Program-made: the position numbers and the translations under genes
Assembly: GCA_945897365.1 (NCBI GenBank)
Contig: CAMDFD010000011.1
Span: 1-64,000 of the forward strand
Source of the DNA: Bordetella parapertussis
Lineage (GTDB): Bacteria; Pseudomonadota; Gammaproteobacteria; Burkholderiales; Burkholderiaceae_B
DNA length: 64,000 nt
Direction: 5' to 3'
Shown here: in pieces, positions 1-8,871 of the stretch
Layout: every line of letters begins with the position of its first letter
Position numbering within the stretch: position 1 is the stretch's first letter
The notes under the pieces: model-generated
Database searches by the model: none
Told to the model about the DNA's origin: nothing
Seen by the model: only the letters and a program-made list of their open reading frames with translations

Positions 1-8
1 GGTATCCC

Positions 9-47
9 TTGACAACCGACTCCGTATTCGTAAATATGCTGTATGCA
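9..47 (+). promoter_or_regulatory. Promoter and operator-like box of the ABC importer operon
   Basis: A perfect -35 hexamer TTGACA lies at 9-14 and a -10-like TAAATA at 31-36, spaced 16 bp. Directly after it, at 40-47, sits TGTATGCA. The same 8-mer occurs just downstream of the predicted -10 of the tcuA-like operon (minus strand, 7418-7411). The shared position suggests a common regulator. The promoter is a visual match and its transcription start is inferred. Confidence 0.5.
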
Positions 48-172
48 AAGTGAAGGGTTTATAAAAATCCAATGTGTTTCAATAACGCATTACGCTATGC
101 TTCACAAAATCACATAACAACTAAAACTGGTACGCAGTTTAACCAGGCCCATTGACTTCTGGAGACAACGAA

Positions 173-1267
173 ATGACAAGCCACTATTGCCCCGATCCTG
201 CAAAGAGCGCAGGTATCCAAACTCTTAAATCACGTTTTAGAAGGTTGGCTTTAAGTCTCTGTGGCGCACTTTTACTCTTACCCGTCACTTCTATGGCGCA
301 GGTGAACGACTGGCCCGCCGTCGAAGCCGCTGCCCGCAAAGAGGGCAAGGTGATGCTTTATCACAACCTAAATCCCGCCGGTGCAGAGCGCTTGGCAAAC
401 GAATTTCGTAAAGCCTATCCCGCGATCAAAATAGAGATGACCCGTTTGGGAAGCGCCCCACTGATCCAGCGCTTCAGCACGGAGTTTTCCTCTGGAAGAA
501 ACATTGCTGATGTGTTAATCACTTTTCCTGATCAACGTATTTTTAACGGGATGAAAGCTGGCTGGATGGCTAAATGGGTGCCTCCTGAACTCAAATTCTT
601 TCCTCCCGCGGTCAATTACGAAGGCAAGGATATGTTATTCAACGTCCAGACTGCGCGCGAGGCCATTATCTGGAATAAGCAGCGTGTCAAACCGGCAGAC
701 GCCCCCAAAGAATGGGTAGACTTATTTGATCCAAAGTGGAAAGACAAGATTGGCATGAATCCACCCTGGCGTTCAGTTTCAATTCAAGGCGTCGTTGCGT
801 ATTGGGACAAGCTTGGCCTCGGAGATACCGCTGCAAAGCTTAAAGCAAATAATGTGCGCTTCTTCGAAGGCTCTGGTGGCATTCTCCAGGCTGTCATCCG
901 AGGCGATGTGCACGTAGCCGAAATCACCGATTTACCCATCAACGTCGCCCTTGCGGATGGTGCGCCCATTGGAGTCGTTTATCCAAAGTCAGGCACGACA
1001 CTATCACTGGGATACATGTTTGTTGCCGAAAAAGCACCGAACATCAACGCAGGTAAAGTCCTCGCAAACTGGCTCATGAGTGAAAAAGGTCAACGCTATC
1101 TCCAAGACTTTGCAGGTTTAGCTGTGACTCGCAACGGAGCGCCTCCGATGTCTCACATCCCCGCTACCGCCTCCTTGCCAAATACCACCGACGGACTTGC
1201 GCTCTTGTCTCCCGCAAAGCAAAAAGAAATCGTTGATCACTGGCGTACCACCTTCGGCATTCAATAA
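173..1267 (+). CDS. ABC transporter substrate-binding protein (iron(III)-type, family 1)
   Basis: Periplasmic solute-binding protein of the family 1 / Fe(3+)-type class, about 364 residues. The ATG at 173 is preferred to the in-frame TTG at 152 because GGAG (161-164) precedes it at good spacing. The N-terminus is a long signal peptide: a basic stretch, a hydrophobic core, and an Ala-Gln cleavage site near residue 42. The mature part opens with the typical W-x-A-V-E-A-A-A-R-K-E-G-K-V run. It is followed by a fused permease and an ATPase, giving a complete importer. Members of this class carry iron, but also phosphonates, polyamines and carboxylates. The convergent PrpD and TcuA-like genes point to an organic acid, which is inference. 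Confidence 0.85.
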   Translation: MTSHYCPDPAKSAGIQTLKSRFRRLALSLCGALLLLPVTSMAQVNDWPAVEAAARKEGKVMLYHNLNPAGAERLANEFRKAYPAIKIEMTRLGSAPLIQRFSTEFSSGRNIADVLITFPDQRIFNGMKAGWMAKWVPPELKFFPPAVNYEGKDMLFNVQTAREAIIWNKQRVKPADAPKEWVDLFDPKWKDKIGMNPPWRSVSIQGVVAYWDKLGLGDTAAKLKANNVRFFEGSGGILQAVIRGDVHVAEITDLPINVALADGAPIGVVYPKSGTTLSLGYMFVAEKAPNINAGKVLANWLMSEKGQRYLQDFAGLAVTRNGAPPMSHIPATASLPNTTDGLALLSPAKQKEIVDHWRTTFGIQ

Positions 1268-1332
1268 ACGCTGCTTGTGAAGGTCCTGCAAGTCCGCACC
1301 GCGGCTTGCAGGGCTGACGTCACCCTGTTCGG

Positions 1333-3120
1333 ATGGTTGAAATGAATAATATGAATAGTGTGTCGGAGCCGGTGGCACGCACACCTGTGGTTCCGATATT
1401 TCGCAATGCCAGTATCTTTGACGGTGGACGAATACTTGGTGCCATTTACCTGATCACCTTTATAGTTGTCGCGTTACTTGTCGCTATTCCTTTGGGCGCA
1501 TTAATTTATGGCAGTTTGCGCAGCGCGGCGCCAGGGCTTGAAGGGCACTGGACGCTTGATAACTGGATCGCTCTGTTTTCTACCGGTGTCATCGGAACTT
1601 TTTACACGACTTTATTTATCGGCCTCGCGTCAGCATTAATCGCTTCAATCATTGGTACGGCGATTGCCATTGTCGTGCATCGTACGGACTTTCGCGGTGG
1701 CACAATCGTTACGACATTAGTGAGCCTGAGTTTTTTTCTTCCCTCTTTTATTCTTGCAATGGCGTGGATCATTATTGGTTCGCCAGGAGGCCTGATTAAC
1801 GGGGTCCTCGAAAGCCTCGGGATTGTCAGCCTAAAGGTTGACGCCTATACAAAATCTGGCATGATTTTCGTGACCGTCCTTCATCAGATTCCTTTTGTCT
1901 ATTTGATGATGCGCGGACCGATTTTAGGAATCGACGCTACCTTTGAAGAGGCGGCAAGAGCCGCTGGTGCCACGCCTTTTAATGTTTTGCGAAGAATCAC
2001 GCTTCCTCTGTTGAGTTTCTCCATCACCTCAAGCCTTGTCTTGACCTTTATTCTCTCCATCGAGCAGTTTGCAATTCCGGCTTTGATGGGTATCCCTGGC
2101 CGCATTACCGTGTTGGCCACCCAACTGTACTTGCTGGTCAGCTTTCCACCACCCGACTATGGCCTTGCCGCGGCTATCGGCCTCACGCTGAGTGCATTGA
2201 CTGGCTTTGCCATCTGGGTGCAACGACGCATCGCACGAGGCAGCCGACTCACGGTTACCACCGGAAAAGCGGGTCGACTCACGCTCATCTCTCTGGGCAA
2301 ATGGAAGTGGGCTGCCAATACCTTATGTTGGGGCTATATCCTCTTTGCCTTGATTCTGCCTGTGATCATCCTCGCGTACGTGTCGGTACTGAAATACTTT
2401 AGCGCCAACCCCTTCGAAGGGGCGTACACGCTGCGCAATTACGTCTTTCTGTTCGAATCAAGCTCTACTCTTCGTTCCTTTTGGAATACGTTGATTGTTT
2501 CAGGTCTTGGCGCAATGATCGGCGTCGGTTTGGCATCGTTCGTGAGCTATTTCACCCTACGCTACCGCCCGCCAGGCTATCGTGCCCTTGACTTCATTGC
2601 TAGCCTGCCCTTTGGTGTGCCTGGTGTCGTCATCGGTCTGGGTTTATTGTGGGCCTATGCGTATCTGCCCTTGCCGATCTACGGCACGCTTTCCATACTG
2701 ATCATTTCTTTCATTACACGCTTTTTGTCTTACGCAACCGAAACCGTTGGCGGACGGATGGTGCAGATCGACAAGAGCCTTGAGGAGGCTGCGTGGACCT
2801 CAGGCGCGACACGTCTGCAGGGCATCAAGAAAATCCTAGTGCCACTTGCCATGCCTTCGCTTCAGGGTGCTTACTTTCTCTTATTTATGGCGTTTTTTCG
2901 AGAGATAGCCTCAGCTGTTCTACTCTACACAGCATCGACAAGTGTATTGTCCACGTCCATTTGGTCTTTTTTTGAACAAGCGAACTGGGGGCTCGCCAGC
3001 TCACTCTCGCTGGTAGGAATGATCGTGGTTTTCATCTCCATGTATCTGCTCATGTTGCTGACCAAACGCCGGCCCTCGCTCAAGCTTCTCGAACGCAACA
3101 AGACACCTAAAGCAACATAA
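1333..3120 (+). CDS. ABC transporter permease, fused double-domain (FbpB-type)
   Basis: Inner-membrane permease of 595 residues in which two six-helix permease domains are fused in tandem, as in FbpB/SfuB proteins. Two EAA cytoplasmic loops that contact the ATPase are visible, near residue 204 (EEAARAAGATP) and near residue 481 (EEAAWTSGATR). ATGs at 1333 and 1342 are both possible starts and neither has a strong ribosome site. It lies 65 bp after the binding-protein gene and 26 bp before the ATPase gene, so the three form one operon. One fused permease explains why no second permease gene is present. Confidence 0.88.
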   Translation: MVEMNNMNSVSEPVARTPVVPIFRNASIFDGGRILGAIYLITFIVVALLVAIPLGALIYGSLRSAAPGLEGHWTLDNWIALFSTGVIGTFYTTLFIGLASALIASIIGTAIAIVVHRTDFRGGTIVTTLVSLSFFLPSFILAMAWIIIGSPGGLINGVLESLGIVSLKVDAYTKSGMIFVTVLHQIPFVYLMMRGPILGIDATFEEAARAAGATPFNVLRRITLPLLSFSITSSLVLTFILSIEQFAIPALMGIPGRITVLATQLYLLVSFPPPDYGLAAAIGLTLSALTGFAIWVQRRIARGSRLTVTTGKAGRLTLISLGKWKWAANTLCWGYILFALILPVIILAYVSVLKYFSANPFEGAYTLRNYVFLFESSSTLRSFWNTLIVSGLGAMIGVGLASFVSYFTLRYRPPGYRALDFIASLPFGVPGVVIGLGLLWAYAYLPLPIYGTLSILIISFITRFLSYATETVGGRMVQIDKSLEEAAWTSGATRLQGIKKILVPLAMPSLQGAYFLLFMAFFREIASAVLLYTASTSVLSTSIWSFFEQANWGLASSLSLVGMIVVFISMYLLMLLTKRRPSLKLLERNKTPKAT

Positions 3121-3146
3121 CACCTCATCGCTAGGAAAGATTCATT

Positions 3147-4220
3147 ATGGGAATTCGGGTTAGTAATCTCATCAAGGCATTCGATAAAACGACGATTGTT
3201 CATGGCATTTCGTTCGACGTCGCAGATGGCGAGTTCGTGACCTTGCTTGGCCCTAGTGGCTGCGGTAAGACAACGACGCTGCGCTGTATCGCAGGTCTAG
3301 AGCGGACCAATGGCGGCATCATTGAAATCGACGGTCAAGTCGTGTCGCAACCAGAAAAGGATATTTTTGCTCCACCGCATGAACGCAATCTTGGGATGGT
3401 TTTTCAGTCTTACGCTATTTGGCCGCATATGTCGGTCGCTGAAAATATCGCTTTCCCCCTGGTTGCGCGTGGTGGTTCAGCAGCAGAGACAAAACAAGCG
3501 GTCATATGGGCACTCGATATTGTTGGCCTGACGGGCATGGGTGATCGTCAGCCCTCAGAGCTCTCTGGTGGCCAGCAGCAGCGCGTTGCACTTGCGCGGG
3601 CGATCGTAGGAAAGCCAAAAGTTCTTTTGTTTGACGAACCCCTCTCTAATTTAGATGCACGCCTACGCGATCGCACGCGAGCCGAGATCAGCAGAATTCA
3701 AAAGGAGCTTGCCATTCCCGCGGTTTATGTGACGCACGATCAGGCCGAGGCGCTTTCCATGTCGGACCGGATCATCGTCATGGAAAGTGGTCATATCATC
3801 GAAGAGGGCGAACCGCGTAAACTTTATCGGCGACCCAACAAACAATTTACTGCTGAATTTATTGGTGCTGCTAACTTTCTTACAGTGACGTACAAAGGTC
3901 AACACTGGTTCGCACCGGATGGCTCGGCGCTCACGCTTGAGGAGTCCGTCACCGGCCACGAAGGGGAAGAGCGAATCGCCGTCTTGCGCTCGGAGCACCT
4001 CGATATCCAGTTACCTGATGGAGCGGCCTCGCGTGACCACGTCAACGCCTTACGCGGGACGATCGATCATGTGCAGTATATGGGCCCACATATTGAATAT
4101 GCCATCAGCGTGCAAGGCGTACCAATGAACGTAACACATCAGAAGGACTTCGGAACAGGCGCTGATATTCTGGTGACTTTCGGACCAGCAGATATCCATC
4201 TGCTTCCCCGACAGCAATAA
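3147..4220 (+). CDS. ABC transporter ATP-binding protein (FbpC/PotA-type)
   Basis: Cytoplasmic ATPase of 357 residues that powers the importer. Walker A GPSGCGKTT is at about residues 35-43, the signature LSGGQQQR at about 140, and Walker B LLFDEP at about 162, followed by the H-loop in YVTHDQAEA. About 120 residues after the nucleotide-binding domain form a TOBE-type regulatory tail, as in iron, polyamine and sugar importers. It is the last gene of the three-gene operon and ends about 100 bp from the convergent PrpD-like gene. Confidence 0.9.
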   Translation: MGIRVSNLIKAFDKTTIVHGISFDVADGEFVTLLGPSGCGKTTTLRCIAGLERTNGGIIEIDGQVVSQPEKDIFAPPHERNLGMVFQSYAIWPHMSVAENIAFPLVARGGSAAETKQAVIWALDIVGLTGMGDRQPSELSGGQQQRVALARAIVGKPKVLLFDEPLSNLDARLRDRTRAEISRIQKELAIPAVYVTHDQAEALSMSDRIIVMESGHIIEEGEPRKLYRRPNKQFTAEFIGAANFLTVTYKGQHWFAPDGSALTLEESVTGHEGEERIAVLRSEHLDIQLPDGAASRDHVNALRGTIDHVQYMGPHIEYAISVQGVPMNVTHQKDFGTGADILVTFGPADIHLLPRQQ

Positions 4221-4324
4221 AACACTGACGGGGGAAACTCGAGCAGAAGCTTGCGATCGGGTTTAACCCTCTCAGGAAATCTCTACTGGGTGCATCGCTA
4301 TTAGGTGTATCTCTACAAGGTGCT

Positions 4325-5815
4325 TTAGGGTACCCATGAGGTCTCTTGCAACACGTTGGGGTGACCTTTTTCTCCAGCGGTATCGATAGAACCCGTTGCG
4401 GGCGCACCCTGACCAGGCAACGCTCTCTTGAGCATCAAACGCGCTACCGTTCGAATATCTGGCGCTTTTTCAAGCGTTTCGAGCCGCTCAAATAGGGGAG
4501 GAATATCCGCACGTGGCATACCACCCGTTTCTGCGCAGTCGTTAAACTTTTCCCATATTTCTTCGTTTGTCATCGGGTAAGAAATACCACGTCCCACAAG
4601 ATTACTAATTTTACGCATCAGGACCTGACCGTCTTGCATCGTAATGCTCACCTCGGCCCCAAACTGTTCTGGCGAGTCGTCTGCCATATCAGGATGTGGC
4701 CCGGCCGTCGTTTTGGCCATGATCTCGCGCACTTTTTTGTCGAAATGCGCCTCTCCCTCAAAATCACCCAGACGTACCGCTCCCGACACAAGCGCACGAG
4801 ACACGGCGTACTGCACAGAAAACTTCGCCTCAAGCGGCGTCATTGGGTTTGGGTTGTACGTGTGAGGGAGTCTTCTCTTGTGCACCAGAATCTCAACGCT
4901 CTTAATCTGTTCAAGATCAATCGTATGTTCTTTGCGCAACTGAAGCATCATGGTGATGGCTGGATGGGTACTGCCGCAGCAAGGAAACTGCTTCAAGCCC
5001 ATTTCAGTGCTCAGCACCTCAAGAGGATTCGCCCAATTCTCAAACATCAGTTCTGCGTCGTAATTACCACGCCCGTTAAACACGTTCAAAAAGCCCTGCT
5101 TGTGTTCGAAGGTTTCAGGATTTGCGTCGTAACCAGACTCGGCAAGCAAAACTGCCAAGAGGCCGTTACGCCCTGTTTGTCCGACATGCAGTGGTTTGAC
5201 CATCGTCCCAAAGTTCGATTTCAGTCCGGAAGAGAATGACGCTGCGATCGCAAGCGCCACCGACATTTTTTCCTCGCTCAGACCGATGAGGTGACCACAC
5301 GCAGCGACCGCACCAAAGATCCCAAGTGTGGCTGTTGGATGCCAACCTAGATCGTAGTGGTGAAAATTCACGGCGCGTGCAATTCGAATTTCAGTTTCAA
5401 TACCCACCACGTAAGACTGGATCAACTGCAATCCTGACTTTCCACGCTCTTCAGCTAACGCAAACAACGGTGCGACCAGTGGTGCAGACTGATGCCCCCC
5501 CATCGGCTGGCTAAAGTCATCGTAGTCATGTGCATGGGAGCCCACACCATTGATGAACGCAGCATCCAGTGCCGACGTCTTTTTATCAGTACCAAATACT
5601 GTCGATTGACCAGGGGCAGTGGCAATGCCAGGCGTCTTGAGCAGGTTTGCGACGCAAGGCTCCCCAACACCCGCAAGCGTCACACCAAGCGTGTCAATAA
5701 TGGCTGCACGGGACAGACTGATCGCCTGCTCGTTAATCAGACCGGTATCAAAATTACAAATTAAGGCTGCCAGCCGGTTAATTAACGTCAGGCCTTGCTC
5801 AGACTTTCCCATCAT
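4325..5815 (-). CDS. MmgE/PrpD family protein (carboxylate dehydratase, decarboxylase or epimerase class)
   Basis: MmgE/PrpD-family enzyme of 496 residues. Known members act on di- and tricarboxylates: 2-methylcitrate dehydratase PrpD, cis-aconitate decarboxylase and iminodisuccinate epimerase. The family's region with HAHDYDD (about residues 90-100) and the following GGHQSAPLV motif are present. The start has a good ribosome site (AGGGG just upstream). The gene is 18 bp behind the TcuA-like gene, in the same operon. TcuA makes cis-aconitate, so decarboxylation or isomerisation of that product is a reasonable guess, but the exact reaction cannot be read from sequence. Confidence 0.82.
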   Translation of the reverse strand: MMGKSEQGLTLINRLAALICNFDTGLINEQAISLSRAAIIDTLGVTLAGVGEPCVANLLKTPGIATAPGQSTVFGTDKKTSALDAAFINGVGSHAHDYDDFSQPMGGHQSAPLVAPLFALAEERGKSGLQLIQSYVVGIETEIRIARAVNFHHYDLGWHPTATLGIFGAVAACGHLIGLSEEKMSVALAIAASFSSGLKSNFGTMVKPLHVGQTGRNGLLAVLLAESGYDANPETFEHKQGFLNVFNGRGNYDAELMFENWANPLEVLSTEMGLKQFPCCGSTHPAITMMLQLRKEHTIDLEQIKSVEILVHKRRLPHTYNPNPMTPLEAKFSVQYAVSRALVSGAVRLGDFEGEAHFDKKVREIMAKTTAGPHPDMADDSPEQFGAEVSITMQDGQVLMRKISNLVGRGISYPMTNEEIWEKFNDCAETGGMPRADIPPLFERLETLEKAPDIRTVARLMLKRALPGQGAPATGSIDTAGEKGHPNVLQETSWVP

Positions 5816-5833
5816 GAATCCCCTTTTGCACCC

Positions 5834-7345
5834 TTAGGCTGCTTTTACTTTTACCTGAACACTGCTCAAAGAAGCCGCCATTCGACCCGCAATTCGGCCA
5901 AAGGTCGCGCCGGAAACGAGTCCCGTTCCAGCAGGATAATTATCATAAAAAAGGCCGCCAATCATTTCACCACACGCATAAAGACCCTTTATTGGACGCC
6001 AGTCTGTACCGATGACACGCGTTTGTTCGTCCACACGCAGTCCACCAAAAGTAAAGGTGATACCACCAGTTGCGCTATAGGCATAAAACGGACCTTTTTC
6101 CAGCTTGGTTGCCCAATTGGTTTTCTCTAAAGCTAAACCACTGGTCGACAGCCCATCCTTTTGTGAGGGATCGAAGCCCTCAGAAGCATGTTTAGCTGCA
6201 GCGTTGTACTCCAACACTGTCTTGAGCGCTTGCTTCTTGTCATCAATGTCAAGCTGCTCAATCAATCCCTCGATGGTGTCTGAGGTGATTGGATCACTCG
6301 TTGAATATCTTGGCTCAAGCAGATGGACGACTTGAGAGTCAAACAATTGATATGCCTTGGCGCCGGGTTCGGCCAGCACAGCGCGACCATACTTTGCATA
6401 GGTAAACATAGCGCCATCGGCACCTTCGTCTACAAAACGGCGGCCTAAACGATTAATCATGACGCCATACAAGTAACTCAAACGGTTACTTTTATCGGTC
6501 ATCTCCCTCGGTGCAAAATTACCCCAGTCTGCGGAGATCGGCGTGGCATGACAGCCACTCCACTGCCCCCAAGGCATCGCACCGAGACCCATCGCCATAC
6601 GGAGTCCATCGCCCTGATTATGCGGTGTGCCACGAACCTTTGCTGCACCGACCAAGGGTCCGATGTGCTGCGTGCGCATCTGCACGTTTGCCTCAAAGCC
6701 ACCACAACCTAGCACAACCGCTTTTGCGTGCAGCTCAGAGATACCGCTCTCCTCGCGCACTCTCACGCCATCCACAGAACCCTGTTCGTTTTGAAGAAGG
6801 CCGACGACTGCAGCACCATAACGAACTTCAATGCCCATACGCTCGCAGGTTGCAAACCAGCTACGCGAAAGTCCAACGCCTTCGTGCTCAGCACGCACAA
6901 CCAAACCACGCGCCCATACAATGCGATTACCCTTTCGAACACCCGTCAAGGTAATGGACGGCTCCATCGGGATCTTACCGACCGTACTCATCCAGAACAC
7001 GGTGTCCTTAGAGCTATTGACGAGAAGTTGTGACAACTCCGGATCGGTCTGCCCAGAGGTTACACGCATCAGATCGCCGTGGAAATCCTCTTTGGTGTAA
7101 GGCTGAATGCCTGAATAAAAATCTTCGTATTCTTGCTCAACGCCCGGTAATAGAGGACCAATTTCCCGGGGATCATCAAAAGCGAAACGTAACACACCAC
7201 CGCTCCAGTGCGTGTTGCCGCCGCGCATTTCACGAGGTGCTTTTTCCAGCACTAGAACGCGCTGGGCACCGTTTTCTTTTGCAGATACGGCTGAGGCAAG
7301 AGCGGCGTTTCCTGCGCCAACTACGATCACGTCATATTCACTCAT
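5834..7345 (-). CDS. tcuA: FAD-dependent tricarballylate dehydrogenase-like protein (TcuA family)
   Basis: Flavoprotein of 503 residues in the fumarate reductase/succinate dehydrogenase superfamily, closest in pattern to TcuA, which oxidises tricarballylate to cis-aconitate. An FAD Rossmann motif VGAGNAALAS lies near residue 10, GGNTHWSGG near 43, and the C-terminal segment GLFYDNYPAGTGLVSG resembles TcuA. GGAGAC precedes the ATG at 7345. The electron-transfer partner TcuB is not in the window, and the MFS carrier TcuC is replaced here by the ABC importer at the start of the window. The substrate is inferred from family and context. Confidence 0.72.
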   Translation of the reverse strand: MSEYDVIVVGAGNAALASAVSAKENGAQRVLVLEKAPREMRGGNTHWSGGVLRFAFDDPREIGPLLPGVEQEYEDFYSGIQPYTKEDFHGDLMRVTSGQTDPELSQLLVNSSKDTVFWMSTVGKIPMEPSITLTGVRKGNRIVWARGLVVRAEHEGVGLSRSWFATCERMGIEVRYGAAVVGLLQNEQGSVDGVRVREESGISELHAKAVVLGCGGFEANVQMRTQHIGPLVGAAKVRGTPHNQGDGLRMAMGLGAMPWGQWSGCHATPISADWGNFAPREMTDKSNRLSYLYGVMINRLGRRFVDEGADGAMFTYAKYGRAVLAEPGAKAYQLFDSQVVHLLEPRYSTSDPITSDTIEGLIEQLDIDDKKQALKTVLEYNAAAKHASEGFDPSQKDGLSTSGLALEKTNWATKLEKGPFYAYSATGGITFTFGGLRVDEQTRVIGTDWRPIKGLYACGEMIGGLFYDNYPAGTGLVSGATFGRIAGRMAASLSSVQVKVKAA

Positions 7346-7410
7346 TATTTGTCTCCACGCTTGTTAGTGGCTGGCCTGACCTCTGCCAACGCCGAATATA
7401 TTCGTTGAAA

Positions 7411-7452
7411 TGCATACAACTGTATTTTATTGTATAACGTCATGGGAGTAAA
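7411..7452 (-). promoter_or_regulatory. Promoter and operator region of the tcuA-like operon
   Basis: On the minus strand a -35-like TTTACT (7452-7447) and a -10-like TAAAAT (7429-7424) are separated by 17 bp. ATACAA (7414-7419) and TTGTAT (7430-7435) form an inverted repeat flanking the -10, and TGTATGCA (minus strand, 7418-7411) lies at the expected transcription start. That 8-mer is shared with the ABC operon promoter at 40-47. A perfect palindrome CGAATATATTCG is at 7393-7404. Layout suggests repression over the -10, which is inference. Confidence 0.5.
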
Positions 7453-7480
7453 GTGGGTGTAAAGCGGATGTAAAGCGCGC
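7448..7480. repeat. Three 11-bp direct repeats upstream of the tcuA-like promoter
   Basis: Three consecutive 11-bp units start at 7448, 7459 and 7470, each beginning GTAAAG followed by C or T and then G. The period equals about one helical turn, and the unit nearest the gene overlaps the predicted -35. This is the geometry of activator sites, for example those of OmpR-family regulators, but the binding protein is unknown. The array ends 2 bp from the stop codon of the MFS gene. Confidence 0.55.
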
Positions 7481-7482
7481 TT

Positions 7483-8871
7483 TTAAATCCCCAATTTACT
7501 GTTGGGTACAGAGTAATGGCGAACGATATTCACTGTCACAGCGACCAGCGAAAAGAAAATCGCGACTAAGAGCCCAAGCATCGGCCCCCAGATTAAACCC
7601 AGGCTAAAGACTAACGACACAACCGCCGCACCAAAGCTCTGACTAAAGACCCTTGTTGTCGCCTGCAAACCGCCCAGTGCGCCCGCTCTATGACGTGGCG
7701 CAGAACCAATCAACACACGATTATTGGGTGTCTGAAAAAATCCAAATCCCACCCCTGAAATGAGCATCGCGGTGAATAACCACCCATCCGCAATCGATAC
7801 AGGCATCAAGACCACGCATAGCAAACCAAATGCCATTGTTCCCGCACCCAAACCACTTAGCAAGGCCACCGAATAACGATCAGACAAACGGCCGGCAATC
7901 AATGCAATGACCCCAGCGCCAGCAGGCCAACCTGCCATTAACAATCCTACGGACAATTGCGAACGCTCAAGCGTAATTTGCAAATAAAACGGTAGCGACA
8001 CCAAGGTCGCCATCTGACCTGCAAAGGTGCTGGCCGATGCCGCAAGTGCATAACGCAAGGCAGGAATCCGAAACAAATCTACCGGTACCAGCGGTGCCGC
8101 TTGCTTGCTCGAACGACGGACTAAGGCCGTTCCAATCAGAATGGAAATCGCAATCAGTGCGATGCCATGCCAAGTCGCTTCAAGCAAATAATCGATGCCA
8201 AGAATAAACAAACCAATTGTGGTCATGCTCAGCATGGCCGCTTGCCAATCAAAGCGGGACTGGATTGGTGCTACATCAGGCAAGTAGCGAACGCCTAACA
8301 AGGTCAGTAGCCCCATCGGCACACTAAAGAAAAAGATCCAATGCCATGTCGCCACTGACAAAATAAATGACCCGATCGTGGGTCCCAGGACGGAGGACAC
8401 TGCAACAGTCAACGCATTGAGTCCAATGCCGCGACCGATCAAATGAGGTGGATAAATATGACGTACAAGTGCGCCAAATAAACACATGATCGCGGAGCCA
8501 CCGAGCCCTTGAAAAATTCGACTGATCAGCAAAACAGGTAAATTTGGCGCGAGCGCGCTCGCAAGTGCCGCCAAAATAAAGGTCACCAACCCATAGTAAA
8601 ACAAACGCTTAAAACCGATCCGCTCACCCATCGCTGCCATCGGCAACAAGGTCATTGCGACAGTGAGGCTGTAGGCATTGACCACCCACACAATATTCGA
8701 GGCAGATTCGTTGAGACTCTCTGCGATAGAAGGCAAACCCACATTAATCATGGTGGCATCCAACACCGCCAACATGAGTCCGAGTGCTAGCGCCAACGCT
8801 GCCAGGGCACGCCTTTTAGGCGGCAAACCCTCAATGGCCTCGCCTGGCTTGTCTACTTTGACTTCGCTCAT
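7483..8871 (-). CDS. MFS transporter, DHA2-like drug or metabolite exporter
   Basis: Inner-membrane major facilitator protein of 462 residues with many hydrophobic helices. The first helix contains the LDATMINVGLPSI pattern of the drug:H+ antiporter-2 group, and a G-E-R-I-G-F-K-R loop 2/3 motif follows near residue 83. Its ATG overlaps the glmU stop by 4 bp, so the two genes are probably translationally coupled. The substrate is unknown. The downstream tcuA-like operon appears to have its own promoter. Confidence 0.85.
   Translation of the reverse strand: MSEVKVDKPGEAIEGLPPKRRALAALALALGLMLAVLDATMINVGLPSIAESLNESASNIVWVVNAYSLTVAMTLLPMAAMGERIGFKRLFYYGLVTFILAALASALAPNLPVLLISRIFQGLGGSAIMCLFGALVRHIYPPHLIGRGIGLNALTVAVSSVLGPTIGSFILSVATWHWIFFFSVPMGLLTLLGVRYLPDVAPIQSRFDWQAAMLSMTTIGLFILGIDYLLEATWHGIALIAISILIGTALVRRSSKQAAPLVPVDLFRIPALRYALAASASTFAGQMATLVSLPFYLQITLERSQLSVGLLMAGWPAGAGVIALIAGRLSDRYSVALLSGLGAGTMAFGLLCVVLMPVSIADGWLFTAMLISGVGFGFFQTPNNRVLIGSAPRHRAGALGGLQATTRVFSQSFGAAVVSLVFSLGLIWGPMLGLLVAIFFSLVAVTVNIVRHYSVPNSKLGI

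Noticed and set aside
4634..5239. Plus-strand open frame of 201 codons
   Set aside because: It lies fully inside the MmgE/PrpD gene on the other strand, and its composition (Arg/His/Gln-rich, no motif) is that of a shadow frame.
7393..7404. 12-bp palindrome CGAATATATTCG considered as a separate operator
   Set aside because: It is downstream of the predicted start and may be important, but one copy alone does not support a separate feature; noted under the tcuA promoter.
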